Part shown: in pieces, positions 1 to 11,127 of the stretch
Numbering within the stretch: the first letter of the stretch is position 1
How the letters are laid out: each line of letters begins with the position of its first letter
DNA from: Sunxiuqinia indica
Lineage (GTDB): Bacteria; Bacteroidota; Bacteroidia; Bacteroidales; Prolixibacteraceae
Direction of reading: 5' to 3'
Assembly (NCBI RefSeq): GCF_009847015.1
Contig: NZ_WVEM01000002.1
Location: 404,325-468,324 of the forward strand
Length of the DNA stretch: 64,000 bases
Translations under genes and position numbers: made by a program
Notes under the pieces: generated by a model
The model's input: the letters and a program-made list of their open reading frames with translations, nothing else
The model's database searches: none
What the model was told of the DNA's origin: nothing

Positions 1-3000
1 TGCAACCACCACCAAAGGTAAACTGAGCGATCCATGCATCAAATACGTCCTGCAATGTCGAGTCCGTACGGCAAGCATCGACCGTTACCGGGTCAGGAGC
101 TGAAGCGGTGAGCGGATCCGGCGGAGTAACGGTGAATGTGGATGTTACCGGCAGTGTTTGGCAGGTATCCGATACGGTAAATGTTACGGATGCGGTACCA
201 CCAGCGCACAGGTCGGGAAGCGTCGCACCAGAGAATGCAGTATCCGGGTCGCAACCACCACCAAAGGTAAACTGAGCGATCCATGCATCAAATACGTCCT
301 GCAATGTCGAGTCCGTACGGCAAGCATCGACCGTTACCGGGTCAGGAGCTGAAGCGGTGAGCGGATCCGGCGCTATTTCAATCCTCTGCTCACAGTTCGT
401 CTCATTGCCACAGGAATCAGTAACGGTAAACGTTCGGGTAATGACAATGGGGCAAATTCCTGTGCTATCATCAATATAAGTTATTTCACCAATAGCACAA
501 TTATCAGATGCGGTTCCTCCAGCCGCTATTAATTGAGCATCAGTGATTGTTGTTATTGTTGTTGAAAAAGGCAAGGTGGTCAGACTCTCAATGCCGTCTG
601 TGTTACATGCTTCCATTGAATTATCAGGTGGGCATGTTAATGATGGAGGAGTGGTGTCGATAAGGTTTATGCTTTGGGTGCAGGTAGTAACATTTCCACA
701 GTTGTCGGAAACGGTAAATGTTCTGGTGATTGTTTCGGGACAATTTCCATTGTCGCTCACATCCTGATACGAGATTGTAAATACATTGCAATTATCAGTA
801 GCCGTACCTCCAATACCTTCGAATTCGGCGATTGTGATTGGTGATGGGGTCGTTGAATAAGGGAAGCTGGTTTGTGCATTAAATTCAGAGATGTCACAAA
901 CTTCGATATCAGCTAAAGGAGGACAGGAAACAATCGGACTAATTGTGTCAGCGACAGTAATGGTTTGAACCTGAATCGAATCATTTCCGCAATCATCAAC
1001 GAGTGTCCATGTGCGGGTAATAATAGTCTCGTCGACACAAGAGCCAGTGGATTCAACATCTGTAAATGTAGCATTTAGTATAGCGGTACAGTTATCTGTT
1101 TCATCGGTAACATCACCAGTTTCGTCGACAGTAACAATGTAGTTACAGGCATCATCTTTATAAACAGTGATGTCAGCAGGAACGGTAAATTCTGGAGGTG
1201 TATAATCATTTAAAGTAATCGTTTGGGCACAAGTCGTAATGTTTCCACAATCATCGGTTACGGTATATGTTCGAGTAATTGTTTCGGGGCAATTTCCATT
1301 GTCGCTTACGTCCTGATAGGAGATTGTAAATACATTACAATTATCACTAGCCGTTCCTCCCAGAGCTTCAAATTCGGCAACTGTTATAGGTTGTGTTGTT
1401 TCAGAATAAGGGAAGCTGGTCTGTGTATTGAATTCAGAGATATCACAAGCTTCAACATCATCTAAAAGAGGACAGGAAATTACTGGGCTGATTGTATCAG
1501 CTACGGTAATTGTTTGCAAATAGGTGATGTTATTTCCACAATCATCGGTTAGGCTCCAAGTTCGGGAAACAATAGTTTCTCCAGAGCAGGAGCCGGGTGT
1601 TTCGACATCAGAGTAGCTGGCATCCAGATTAATGGAGCAGTTATCACTTTCATCGGTTACATCGCCGGTGTTTGTTACTGAGGTGTCGTAATTACAGTTG
1701 TCATCTTTATAAATAGTTGTATCGACAGGAACGGTGAATGTTGGAGGAGTCGTATCTTGAACTGTTATGTATTGAGTGTGGCTGGTGATATGATTACAAT
1801 CATCTTCAACGGTCCAGGTTCTTTCGATGGTATAGGTGCACCCATTTCCACTTATTTCACTATAAACCGGAGTAACATCAGCACAATTATCGGTAGCGGT
1901 TACATTGGCCGGATCAGGAATTGAATCGCAATTTACTGTTGTATCGTTTGGAAGACCAACCAAAACCGGAGCTTCGAAATCGCCAACCGTAACTGTTTGC
2001 GTTGCAGAGGTTGAATTGCCGCAATCGTCGGTTGCTGTCCAGGTTCTAAACAACTGGTAGTTTCCTTCGCATTCTCCATCAACCCGTTGTTCGTCTATAT
2101 CCAATGATGCATTGCAATTATCGGTAACGTATGGAATTGCGGCTGGATCAAATAATGTTAATACAGTGATATCATCAATTAGATTGCCTTCCAATATCGT
2201 AGAAGGACTTCCTTGAACCGCTCTGAAAATAAATTTCGTTGAAGTTTGTCCGGCAGGAACGGGATATGAAATAGTATGATAAGTCCATGTTGACATTTGT
2301 GTTTGAGTAAATGGACCATATGTAGTGTAAGTGCTCTCAGGTTGTGTCGCATCACCGATAAGCACTTGCATTATATCGTCTGATGTATTATTTGATTTAC
2401 TTCTTTTAGCGTGGGCAAACCCAATTTGTAAGTACGTTGTAGGAACAGTACAAAATGTTTGAAATAGATCTGAATTTTGATGTGCGTTAAGCTCAGCGTG
2501 TTGATTTCCATCAGCCGAATTGATATTATCGAATCCAGAAGGATGTAGTTCAATTCTGCTGTCTGAAGCCTCTGTATCCCATCCTTCAACGCCGTTTTCG
2601 TGCCAGTAAATCCAACTGCCATATCCACCCCAGTCAATAAAACTAGCTTCAGAATTTGAACTTGTCGTTTGCACGGGATTTTCGAAACTTGAGTTTAAAA
2701 ATGACTGAACACAATCAGAGCATTCAAACTCAACATCTGCAGGAATGTCATGAAGCACTGGAGCTTCGGTGTCGTTAATTGTAAATGTTTGGGTGCAAGT
2801 AGCAATATTTTCACAGAGGTCGGCAATTTGATAGGTTCGGCTAACTATGATCGGGCATGAGCCAACACTGGTCGTTTCGTTTATCATGTTTAATGACAAC
2901 GCGTCGATGTTGCAATTATCAGTAAGTATACCTCCTGCAGCTTCAAACTCAGCAACAGTAGAATACGCTGCAGGAATAGATGTCAGACACTCGTAGTTTT

Positions 3001-6000
3001 GATTTGATGGACAACTTATTGTTGGGCCTTCGGTGTCGGTAAACTCTATTGTTTGGCTGCAAGTCGTGTCATTTCCACAGGAATCCGTGAATGTAAAGTA
3101 ACGTTCTATATTAATTGGGCAGTTCCCAGATTCCGAATCGCGATAAGTAATGTTTTGCACTCCGCAAGGGTCACTAATTAAGCCTCCAGCTGCAATAAAT
3201 TCAGCTCCTGTAATTGTGCTGATTGTGCTTGAATAAGGAAGGGAGGTAAGACTAGCCAGGTCCGATAGGCTGCAAGCCTCTTCTAAAATATCAATAGGAC
3301 AGGTGATGTCGGGTTTTGAAGTGTCGTTGATGAGTATTGTTTGAGTACACTGACTTTCGTTTCCACATAAATCAGAAACGGTGAGCGTTCTACGGATTGT
3401 TGTTGGGCAGGTGCCGGTGGTAACGTCCTGGTATGTAATAATTAAGTTGCAATTATCAGACGCATCGCCTCCTGCTGATCGTAATTGCTCTATACTAATT
3501 GTACTTGCATTTGTAGATAGAGGGAGTCCCGTAATTGATTCTACTTCAACATATGAACAGGCATCGATAGAAATATCTGTTGGACATATTAGTGAGGGCT
3601 GCTCCACGTCATTTAATGTGATAATAAGATCACAAGACTCGGCGTTCCCACAGTCATCAGTTATTTCGTAAGTATTTGTTATCGTTTCCGGACAACTATT
3701 ACCATCGGTAACAGACGCTAATAATTGAATGCTATTGTCGCTTACATTACACGGGTAGTCTACAATACCTCCGGCAGCAATAAATTCGCCGACAGTAGAA
3801 ATGGAAAAAGATCCATCCGGGCAAAGGGTCGTATCCCGGCATGCCAGACAAGCTTGTACATTTACAGTCCAGGTGTCGGTGGCGGTACACCCATATTCGG
3901 TAGTTGCGGTTACTGTATAAGTTGTTGTTCCAACAGTGTTAGCTAAAATAGTGAAATCGCCGGGGTTTGCACCTTGGATAACATCGGTTGATGGCGACCA
4001 CGTGTAGGTGTACTCGTCTGGTAAATCAATGGTTATGGAGCTTTCAGTACAGGCAGAGACATCAGCACCCAGGTCGAATACCGGCAGGGGATGAATGATC
4101 ATATCGAAGTTGGCTGTGTCTTCAGCACATTCAAGACCGGTAATCAATTCAACAACTTTTACAGAATACTGGTATGTGCCGGCCGAGTTTATCGATGGGG
4201 TGAAGGTTGATTGACTGACATTTGTGTCGGTGTAAACGGGAGTCCCAGCCGATCCATAACCTGAGTACCAGTATACATTGTATGTTCCGGTAGGTATCGG
4301 GGTGACGGTATATGTCGGGCTTGCAGGTTCACAAACTTCAGTTCCTTCAATATCGATGTCAACTTGTGGATATACTGTAATTGTGACTGTGTCGCACACT
4401 TCAACACCATCAATACAATTTTCAAGACCATCTTGTTTTGAGTTTGTGTACACGGCATCAATCGTTCCGCATACTTCATACTTTACAGTCGTGGGGGCGT
4501 TTTCACCCGGGGTAAATGTTGTTGTGAAACATCCTGAAGTACAGGACAAGTAACTTTCATAACCATTTCCTGATATATCAGTCCAGGTAATTGATGATTC
4601 GTCTAGATTACCTTCAACACTCACTTCGTAGTCACATCCTACTCTGGTACTCAAGTTTTCTGGAGTAATTACTCCAGAAATAGACCGGATCTCAATTTGT
4701 TGTTTTTCCTTTCCCGGTTTACAAACAGTAATAATATGTGGTCCCAGGCCATCAACACATATCCATTTACCAAAAACATCCTCCGGGCCACAATTTAGCT
4801 GGTATGTTTCACTTCCGTATGAGGGAGCCTGAACATCATTAATCTGAATGGCAACAGCATCTTCATGTAATAAGAGGTTAATTGATTGACATTCATGGTT
4901 TTTTTGGACGTCACAACAGTTTCCATCTCGTTCTAGCCATTCGCCAATCCATAAGGAGTCAGGGTTCGAACTTAAGTCTGCATATTGGTGAGGAACTGAG
5001 CTTTCGCAAGTGCTACAGCCACATTCACTCAAAACAGTGATAAAGAGTGTGTCTTGTACAAAGTTGCCACATTCATCAGTGGCTCGGTATACGGTCTGTA
5101 CTCCTGATGGGCAAAAGCCGGGTTGGCCATCTAACCCCAGAAAAGAGTCACTAATAATTTCTACTGTCGCTGTTCCGCAGTTGTCGGTGGCTGTTAAGGT
5201 TACTGTGTCTGGAATGGAATCCGGGCATGCAACTGAAAAGTCAGAAGGAAAACTATCCCAAGTTGGGGGAGTGTTGTCTTCAACGGTAATATATTGCTTC
5301 ACAGTAGATGAGTTTCCACAAGCATCAGTAACGGTAAAAGTGCGAATAATTGAAGCTTCGCTGGCGCATCCGAGATAGCTGACTTCATCTGAAACACTAA
5401 TGCTCGGATTGTTGTCGCAATTATCATTAATGGTAGGAGATCCTGTAAATGACGTGTCCTGACTGTCCGAACAATCAATTGTAATATTTGAAGGAGCGGT
5501 AACTGAAGGGGCTGTGATATCTTGTATGGTAATGTTTTGACTTGCTGATGACGAGTTTCCACAAGCATCTTCGGCAGTCCAGGTTCGTGTGAGTGTATAG
5601 CTGAAATCCGTGCAACTTCCATTGCTTGTTTGTGTGCTGCTTTCAACTAAGGTAATGGTAGGTGAGGAGTCGCAGTTATCGGTTGCCGTTGGTGTTGCGG
5701 CTGTTGGAATATTGTTGCAATTTGCGGTTGCGTTTGCCGGAATTCCTGTAAGTACAGGTGCGATTGTATCTTCAATTAATATATCCTGAGTAATGTCTGC
5801 TGAATTGCCACAATCGTCTGTAATACGATATGTTCGTGTTATTGTTCCAGTGCACTCAGGACCAGAAGTGTCACTAATGAAAGATGTTGTTACAATTCCG
5901 CCACAAGCGTCAGTTTTACCTTTAACTACTGTTGGACTTGGTGCCGGGACATCGTCATAACAAGCATATGGTCCGAGTGGTGTTGGTGTATCAGCGGTCG

Positions 6001-9000
6001 GAGGAGTTGTATCTTCAACAAGAATGTTTTGATCAATATCTGTGGAGTTACCATATTGATCAGTTAGTCGGTATGTTCTGATAACTGTGCCAGTACATCC
6101 TGGGTCGCCAGTGGTATTTAAGTGACTTACGCTAACCGTCCCGCAATTGTCAGCCTCATCTGTAATAACACTTATATCAGGTGTCGGAATATCAGAATAG
6201 CAACTATAAGGGCCTAAATTTTCAGGAGTGGAGGCTGTTGGGGATTCATTGTCTTGAACAATAATTGTTTGCGTGCAGGTGGAGGTGTTGCCTACAGCAT
6301 CTGTAACCATCCATACAATGTTGGTGCTTCCAATGGGATAGGTGCTTGAAGCATTGTCGGTATTGGTGTAGTCGTTTGTAATTGTTGTAGTTATGCAGTT
6401 GTCATTAACGGTTGGGGGGCCAATTGTAATCGTAGCTTCGCATGCGCCGGGATCAGTATCAACGGTGATATTCGCAGGGCAAGAGATTGTGGGATCAATA
6501 TTGTCAATTACATTAACATAAAAAGAACACGTTTTGGGGCCATTGCCTGCTGCGTCTGTGTATGAATAGGTAACTGTTGTTGTTCCGTGTGGAAAGATTT
6601 CGCCGGAAGCAAAGCCTTCGATTAAAGTACCGGTCAGTCCTGTTCCATCACAATTATCCTGAAATGTTGGTAGTGTGTAGTTAACAACAGCTTCGCAGGA
6701 GTCAATGCTGACATAAGCGTCTAAGTCTGCCGGACAGTTTTCGCTCGTCGGGTTTTCAATGTCATTAACGGTGATGTTAAAACTACAGGTACTGAAATTT
6801 CCAGAAACATCGGTTACAGTATAAGTGACCGTAGTTGTCCCAACAGGGAAAAAGTCGCCCGGATTGTTTGATCTGACAATGGTGAGGCTTGATGTTGGTG
6901 TGCAATTGTCAGAAAAGCTAGGTGGGAACCAGGATACGTTTGCACCACAGTTCCCAAGATCATTATTTGTACTGATGTCAGTGGGGCAGTTTGCTATGAC
7001 CGGATCTTCATTGTCATCAACAACAACGTCGAAGGAACAGGAGACTGGCCCATTCCCTGTATTGTCAGTGTATTGGTACGTGACTGTCGTTGTGCCAACA
7101 GGAAAGCTTGAGCCGGAGGCTAGTCCAGAGATCAAGGTTCCGGAAAGTCCGGTTCCATCGCAGTTATCATCGAATGTAGGAGTTGTGTAATTTACGGTAG
7201 TGGTGCATGATCCGGCATCGGCTGTTGCTGTTATCGGAGATGAAGGACAATTTGAAACAGTTGGAGCTTCCGAGTCTTCAACAGTAACTGTTGCCGTACC
7301 AGTTTGATTTTGACTACACCCGTTTGCATCTTCCACGCTAATTAAATTATAATTGAAAATGCCAGTAGCAGATGTTGGAGCCTGAAGTGTTACAGAATTG
7401 CCGGATGATGTTGTAATTGTTTGGTTTACCCCACTATTTATCGTGTAAGTGAATGTATAAGGTGTTGTGCCATCTGCTCCGGAAAAGGTGATTGTGGGTT
7501 GCGTGCCATTTGGACAAACTGCTGTTGTTCCGGAAATTGTTGCTGTTGGTAAAGGGTTAACATTGATGTCAGATGTTGCCGTGTTTGTAAATCCATTACC
7601 ATCTGTCACTGTTACAGTATAGGTGGTTGATGCGGAAGGATTTACATTTACAACTGCACTCGTTGATGTAAAACCCGGTGGTGATGAAGTCCAACTGTAG
7701 GTTAATATAGGGTCACCAGAAGCATTCGCAGTCAGTTCAGCGGTTTCTCCATTGCAAATGGCTGAATTATCAGCTGTGATATTTACCGTTGGAGGAGCAG
7801 CGGCTAAACCGGAAAATGAAATTGATTCGTCAGTTATTCCAGTGGCCGAAATTGTGTTGCTTGAGGTATTGATATTGCCTTTTGTCCAAGGTAAGCTCCC
7901 ACTGTAAATACCCATCGTTATTCCTGACTCAGTTCCATTGATATCATTATCAGAATAATTTGCAATAACATCATAAGTCAATCCGGTAATGTCCGATATG
8001 TCAATATCCCAATAGCGGTCAAGGTAGTTAGCTATATTAGCGTTATTTGGATGTTTACTTTCAGTTGTTGAGATACTGATGGCCGATGAAGAAGTTGAAC
8101 TTCCACTCGTTATCTGTAAGTCAAGTGGTATTAATGTGCCACTGCTACTAACAATCGGAAATGAGTAGGTTCCAAGAGAGGATGCGTGTATTTGGATGGT
8201 ATTGTCGTTGAGTTGTAATCGACTATTTGTTCCGAGTGTCAACTGATCTGAAATAATCACTGAATTAGATAATTCCAGATCGATATTCGCATACGTTTCA
8301 ATGGTGGGTATTGGTATCTCACTATTTATTACGAAAGAACTCAACGAAGTTGTTGAAGCGTTTCCAAACTGGAAAATACCATTGGTGATTATCTTTGTAC
8401 CGGAACCGCTAACGAATCCCAAATCTAGCGATGTTGCTGCTGTACTTGCATTTTCGAACACTATAATACCCCCTGTAAAGTTGAAATTACCATTCGCTGT
8501 TACATTTAAAGAACCTGTGTTGCTTAGTCCGTTGCCTGCAGTGCTCAAAGTAATATTCCCGCCAGAAATATTAATGCCGGATGCAATTCCAGGGGGAGTT
8601 AAAGTTCCTCCTGCGGTATTTTCAAGTCTTCCTGCAAAACTCACTGTTCCGTTAACGACATGAAATGCACCATCGATCTGTGTATGAACACTATTCCCTG
8701 AACTGGTTCCAAAAGTTGCCGTTCCAGAGATGATTCTGATGAGCCCCTCGTTGTAAATTGAGAAATTGCCTGTAGTTAGCGTTCCTCCATTTACTTCAAT
8801 TCCGGCAATTGAAGGAATATCCAGTTGATTGCTGTAGTCCAGTCTGAAGCTAGCACTGCTGTTTATCTGAATCAGTCCGCTGGTAGCTGTTAAGCTTCCA
8901 CCGCTTGAAACGGTTACATCTCCTGATATAGCTAACGTTGATGAAAGACTTCCTTTGTCAACAATCAATTCTTCAAAAGTTGTGGTTCCTCTGATGGCGG

Positions 9001-9739
9001 CGGGGGTAGAGCCCGAAAAGGAAACTGTTCCACTTGTGCCGGAATTGAAAGTTCCGCTGTTGTCCCAATCTCCGGTAACTGTTAGTGTTGTTGAGTTATT
9101 AACAACTAAAGACCCTCCGCCGTTAATTGTAATACTTTGGCAGGTTACATCGCTGTCAACTGTAATTGTAGTGCCGTTTGCAATTATTACATCATCACCT
9201 GCTCCGGGAACAACGCCACCCACCCAGCTGGTTGGGTCACTCCATAATCCACCGGTTGAGACAGATGTAATTGTGCCGGCAGCAGAAGTGTTTGTCGGGG
9301 AGTTGTTGTGATAGAATAAACTTGAAAAGGTAGAGTTGTTATCAGATATATTAGATTTTAAATTTGTAAAATGAATGTTTTTCTCAGTAGTGGCTAGAAG
9401 GACAGGCGGACTGTTATTTCTTGTTTGGTTAACCTCTTTTTTTAAAGATAAGTTTGAATCAATTGACCTGGAAGATAGTGAATACGGGGGGGGATTGTGT
9501 TGAAAATAAGTTGGATCGATAAGTGGAGGGTGTTTGAGTCTCGGGTCTAATACAAGGGGAGGTGAGGGCTTTTTTGCTTCAATGTTAGGTTCTGAAATAG
9601 AAATAGCTGTTTTAGTTAAGGTATTGATATACAATTCCTTATCCAGTGGATGAGATTCAGAGAATTTATTCTCCAATAATAAAAATATAATTACCGCCGC
9701 ACCCAATACACCCGAAAGAATCTTATTTTTTAGGACCAT
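1..9739 (-). CDS. Giant secreted HYR-repeat surface protein (3' end outside window)
   Basis: The reading frame is open from an ATG at 9739 to the window edge, giving at least 3,246 residues, so it is incomplete at its C-terminus. In order I read: a hydrophobic N-terminal signal or anchor (residues about 5-22); a Pro/Ser-rich linker to about 150; a beta-helix-like region with a G8-type opening (GLWSDPTSW, VPGAGDDVIIANG) at about 160-640; a PKD/Ig-like stretch at about 645-830; many HYR-like units of about 82 residues with NCP, DNC and TVTD signatures; a Cys-rich module at about 1570-1755; Ig/PKD-like units at about 1755-1950; more HYR units; a jelly-roll-like insert at about 2350-2530; and 83-residue near-identical repeats at the window edge. 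Such proteins in Bacteroidota are usually exported by the type IX system and act in adhesion. The sorting domain would lie outside the window. The role is inference; the fold calls are pattern recognition. Confidence 0.88.
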   Translation of the reverse strand, partial: MVLKNKILSGVLGAAVIIFLLLENKFSESHPLDKELYINTLTKTAISISEPNIEAKKPSPPLVLDPRLKHPPLIDPTYFQHNPPPYSLSSRSIDSNLSLKKEVNQTRNNSPPVLLATTEKNIHFTNLKSNISDNNSTFSSLFYHNNSPTNTSAAGTITSVSTGGLWSDPTSWVGGVVPGAGDDVIIANGTTITVDSDVTCQSITINGGGSLVVNNSTTLTVTGDWDNSGTFNSGTSGTVSFSGSTPAAIRGTTTFEELIVDKGSLSSTLAISGDVTVSSGGSLTATSGLIQINSSASFRLDYSNQLDIPSIAGIEVNGGTLTTGNFSIYNEGLIRIISGTATFGTSSGNSVHTQIDGAFHVVNGTVSFAGRLENTAGGTLTPPGIASGINISGGNITLSTAGNGLSNTGSLNVTANGNFNFTGGIIVFENASTAATSLDLGFVSGSGTKIITNGIFQFGNASTTSLSSFVINSEIPIPTIETYANIDLELSNSVIISDQLTLGTNSRLQLNDNTIQIHASSLGTYSFPIVSSSGTLIPLDLQITSGSSTSSSAISISTTESKHPNNANIANYLDRYWDIDISDITGLTYDVIANYSDNDINGTESGITMGIYSGSLPWTKGNINTSSNTISATGITDESISFSGLAAAPPTVNITADNSAICNGETAELTANASGDPILTYSWTSSPPGFTSTSAVVNVNPSASTTYTVTVTDGNGFTNTATSDINVNPLPTATISGTTAVCPNGTQPTITFSGADGTTPYTFTYTINSGVNQTITTSSGNSVTLQAPTSATGIFNYNLISVEDANGCSQNQTGTATVTVEDSEAPTVSNCPSSPITATADAGSCTTTVNYTTPTFDDNCDGTGLSGTLISGLASGSSFPVGTTTVTYQYTDNTGNGPVSCSFDVVVDDNEDPVIANCPTDISTNNDLGNCGANVSWFPPSFSDNCTPTSSLTIVRSNNPGDFFPVGTTTVTYTVTDVSGNFSTCSFNITVNDIENPTSENCPADLDAYVSIDSCEAVVNYTLPTFQDNCDGTGLTGTLIEGFASGEIFPHGTTTVTYSYTDAAGNGPKTCSFYVNVIDNIDPTISCPANITVDTDPGACEATITIGPPTVNDNCITTTITNDYTNTDNASSTYPIGSTNIVWMVTDAVGNTSTCTQTIIVQDNESPTASTPENLGPYSCYSDIPTPDISVITDEADNCGTVSVSHLNTTGDPGCTGTVIRTYRLTDQYGNSTDIDQNILVEDTTPPTADTPTPLGPYACYDDVPAPSPTVVKGKTDACGGIVTTSFISDTSGPECTGTITRTYRITDDCGNSADITQDILIEDTIAPVLTGIPANATANCNNIPTAATPTATDNCDSSPTITLVESSTQTSNGSCTDFSYTLTRTWTAEDACGNSSSASQNITIQDITAPSVTAPSNITIDCSDSQDTSFTGSPTINDNCDNNPSISVSDEVSYLGCASEASIIRTFTVTDACGNSSTVKQYITVEDNTPPTWDSFPSDFSVACPDSIPDTVTLTATDNCGTATVEIISDSFLGLDGQPGFCPSGVQTVYRATDECGNFVQDTLFITVLSECGCSTCESSVPHQYADLSSNPDSLWIGEWLERDGNCCDVQKNHECQSINLLLHEDAVAIQINDVQAPSYGSETYQLNCGPEDVFGKWICVDGLGPHIITVCKPGKEKQQIEIRSISGVITPENLSTRVGCDYEVSVEGNLDESSITWTDISGNGYESYLSCTSGCFTTTFTPGENAPTTVKYEVCGTIDAVYTNSKQDGLENCIDGVEVCDTVTITVYPQVDIDIEGTEVCEPASPTYTVTPIPTGTYNVYWYSGYGSAGTPVYTDTNVSQSTFTPSINSAGTYQYSVKVVELITGLECAEDTANFDMIIHPLPVFDLGADVSACTESSITIDLPDEYTYTWSPSTDVIQGANPGDFTILANTVGTTTYTVTATTEYGCTATDTWTVNVQACLACRDTTLCPDGSFSISTVGEFIAAGGIVDYPCNVSDNSIQLLASVTDGNSCPETITNTYEITDDCGNAESCDLIITLNDVEQPSLICPTDISIDACSYVEVESITGLPLSTNASTISIEQLRSAGGDASDNCNLIITYQDVTTGTCPTTIRRTLTVSDLCGNESQCTQTILINDTSKPDITCPIDILEEACSLSDLASLTSLPYSSTISTITGAEFIAAGGLISDPCGVQNITYRDSESGNCPINIERYFTFTDSCGNDTTCSQTIEFTDTEGPTISCPSNQNYECLTSIPAAYSTVAEFEAAGGILTDNCNIDALSLNMINETTSVGSCPIIVSRTYQIADLCENIATCTQTFTINDTEAPVLHDIPADVEFECSDCVQSFLNSSFENPVQTTSSNSEASFIDWGGYGSWIYWHENGVEGWDTEASDSRIELHPSGFDNINSADGNQHAELNAHQNSDLFQTFCTVPTTYLQIGFAHAKRSKSNNTSDDIMQVLIGDATQPESTYTTYGPFTQTQMSTWTYHTISYPVPAGQTSTKFIFRAVQGSPSTILEGNLIDDITVLTLFDPAAIPYVTDNCNASLDIDEQRVDGECEGNYQLFRTWTATDDCGNSTSATQTVTVGDFEAPVLVGLPNDTTVNCDSIPDPANVTATDNCADVTPVYSEISGNGCTYTIERTWTVEDDCNHITSHTQYITVQDTTPPTFTVPVDTTIYKDDNCNYDTSVTNTGDVTDESDNCSINLDASYSDVETPGSCSGETIVSRTWSLTDDCGNNITYLQTITVADTISPVISCPLLDDVEACDISEFNTQTSFPYSETTQPITVAEFEALGGTASDNCNVFTISYQDVSDNGNCPETITRTYTVTDDCGNITTCAQTITLNDYTPPEFTVPADITVYKDDACNYIVTVDETGDVTDETDNCTAILNATFTDVESTGSCVDETIITRTWTLVDDCGNDSIQVQTITVADTISPIVSCPPLADIEVCDISEFNAQTSFPYSTTPSPITIAEFEGIGGTATDNCNVFTISYQDVSDNGNCPETITRTFTVSDNCGNVTTCTQSINLIDTTPPSLTCPPDNSMEACNTDGIESLTTLPFSTTITTITDAQLIAAGGTASDNCAIGEITYIDDSTGICPIVITRTFTVTDSCGNETNCEQRIEIAPDPLTASAPDPVTVDACRTDSTLQDVFDAWIAQFTFGGGCDPDTAFSGATLPDLCAGGTASVTFTVSDTCQTLPVTSTFTVTPPDPLTASAPDPVTVDACRTDSTLQDVFDAWIAQFTFGGGC
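2..372 (-). repeat. Near-identical 249-bp tandem coding repeat
   Basis: Bases 2-123 and 251-372 are identical over 122 bp at a spacing of 249 bp, exactly 83 codons of the HYR protein. Units on the higher-coordinate side have diverged, so this is the edge of a recently homogenised array that continues to the left of the window. Confidence 0.9.
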
Positions 9740-10594
9740 TTAAAAATTGATTCTTACACCATATCCAACATTCACGCGTTACCGACACCTCAAAAATACA
9801 AAAAAAATACGCTAATTCCCTCTATTGTTGTAATTTAGTTGTTGTTGTTTTCTCGTTATAAAAAGGAAAGTAAAGCTATTTAAAATCGCATACTAATACC
9901 GTTATTTAGTTGACGTTTATTGTAATTTAAAGTTCTGTTGTATAGTTCTTTATCGTTGAAATAGTGAAAATATTGAATTTGAATCTATTTTAGATTTTTT
10001 GACTTGAGATGATATTAATATGCTTAATAGCATGTGTTTCCCCCGTCATTTCAACTGTTTATTCTATTTTTCACTGATTAGTAACCCCTTTCTTTCAGCC
10101 TTTAGATCAAATGTCCAATAGTTTTTTTTGAGGTGTAAATCTTGAAATCACTTACAGACTAAATGACAAATAATTGTTGCCAGGAAAATTGACCGACTTT
10201 TATAATGCGGTAGAAAGTGTTTTTCGAATCGGCTTTTCTCTTAGAGTTTAGCAAGAAAAGCGTCAAGGTGTTTTTTTTCTATAGGGTTTTGCTGGGGTGT
10301 TTCGTAGTTGTTTGCCGATCATGAAAACTCAAGTTAAGTCATTTTTCTTCTTGTGCCATCAACGGTGTATTGACAACCGAGAGAAAAATTAGTGATCCTT
10401 AAAGGTCTGATGTAGAGACTGATTTAATCATTTAGCCGAGGTGTCGTGATTTTCAAATTGGATACATTCAGGGATCTCAGTCAGTACAAGACAACAATGA
10501 AGGATGCAGTATTTGCTTTTGAAAATCAGACTGATAAGCGGTATTCCAACAATATTGGACGTAAACTGTTGTTTTTCATTAAGTACATTCGTTC
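9740..10594. other. Intergenic region with possible promoter for the HYR gene
   Basis: This 855-bp AT-rich region lies between divergently transcribed genes. On the minus strand a TATTTTTG element (9791-9798) about 50 bp before the giant gene fits the Bacteroidota -7 motif TAnnTTTG, but I see no clear -33 element at the expected distance. I see no RNA gene and no convincing ORF. Confidence 0.3.
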
Positions 10595-10615
10595 ATGAAT
10601 TTAAAATTTAATCAA

Positions 10616-10948
10616 ATGAAAAAAATTGTGTTTTTTGTATTTCTACTGATCTTTGCTTTTAGTACAACATCATTATTGGCCAATGATTCGAAAGAAAATT
10701 CGGCTTCCGAAAGTGATGCGACAAAAGCAGAAACGGAGAACAAACTATCAGAGGAAGAGATCAATAAGTTAGTAGATCGTGTTGAAGAGATCCGTGAGAT
10801 GGATAAATCGGAAATGACTTCGAAGGAAAAACGTGTCTTGCGCAAAGAGGTGAAGGAGATCAAGAAGAACGTAAAGAAGCATGACGGAACCATATACATT
10901 GGTGGAAGTACACTTCTGATTATTATTCTTTTGATCATTCTTTTGTAG
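10616..10948 (+). CDS. Small membrane-associated protein with signal peptide and C-terminal helix
   Basis: The protein has 110 residues if it starts at the ATG at 10616 (MKKIVFFVF), which puts the signal peptide at the N-terminus; an ATG at 10595 would add seven residues. After the signal peptide (to about LLAN) comes a highly charged coiled-coil stretch rich in E and K, and then a hydrophobic tail, GGSTLLIIILLIILL. This layout recurs in small uncharacterised Bacteroidota proteins. No catalytic motif is visible. It precedes the peptidase gene by 180 bp on the same strand, but there is no sign that the two act together. Function unknown. Confidence 0.7.
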   Translation: MKKIVFFVFLLIFAFSTTSLLANDSKENSASESDATKAETENKLSEEEINKLVDRVEEIREMDKSEMTSKEKRVLRKEVKEIKKNVKKHDGTIYIGGSTLLIIILLIILL

Positions 10949-11127
10949 TCGATTCTGAATTGATTTCAGTTTACACATTGAGTCTGATTGCGCTAAATTC
11001 ATGGTGCTTTTTGAATTTCAATGGTGAGTTGGAAAGTCATTGAAGCAGCTTGGCTTCTAAGTTGAAACAAAATCATTCTGTCAAAATTAAATTCGAGTCC
11101 TGGGGGTTGGATTTTCAAACTCAAGAA

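Noticed and set aside
2-372. Direct repeats at the window edge as a CRISPR array
   Set aside because: The unit is 249 bp, in frame and protein-coding; there are no short repeats with unique spacers.
4189-5646. Several 90-120-codon frames inside the giant gene on both strands
   Set aside because: The minus frame ending in phase with the ATG at 9739 is open throughout and reads as HYR repeats; the others are shadows. There is no sign of a frameshift in the giant gene.
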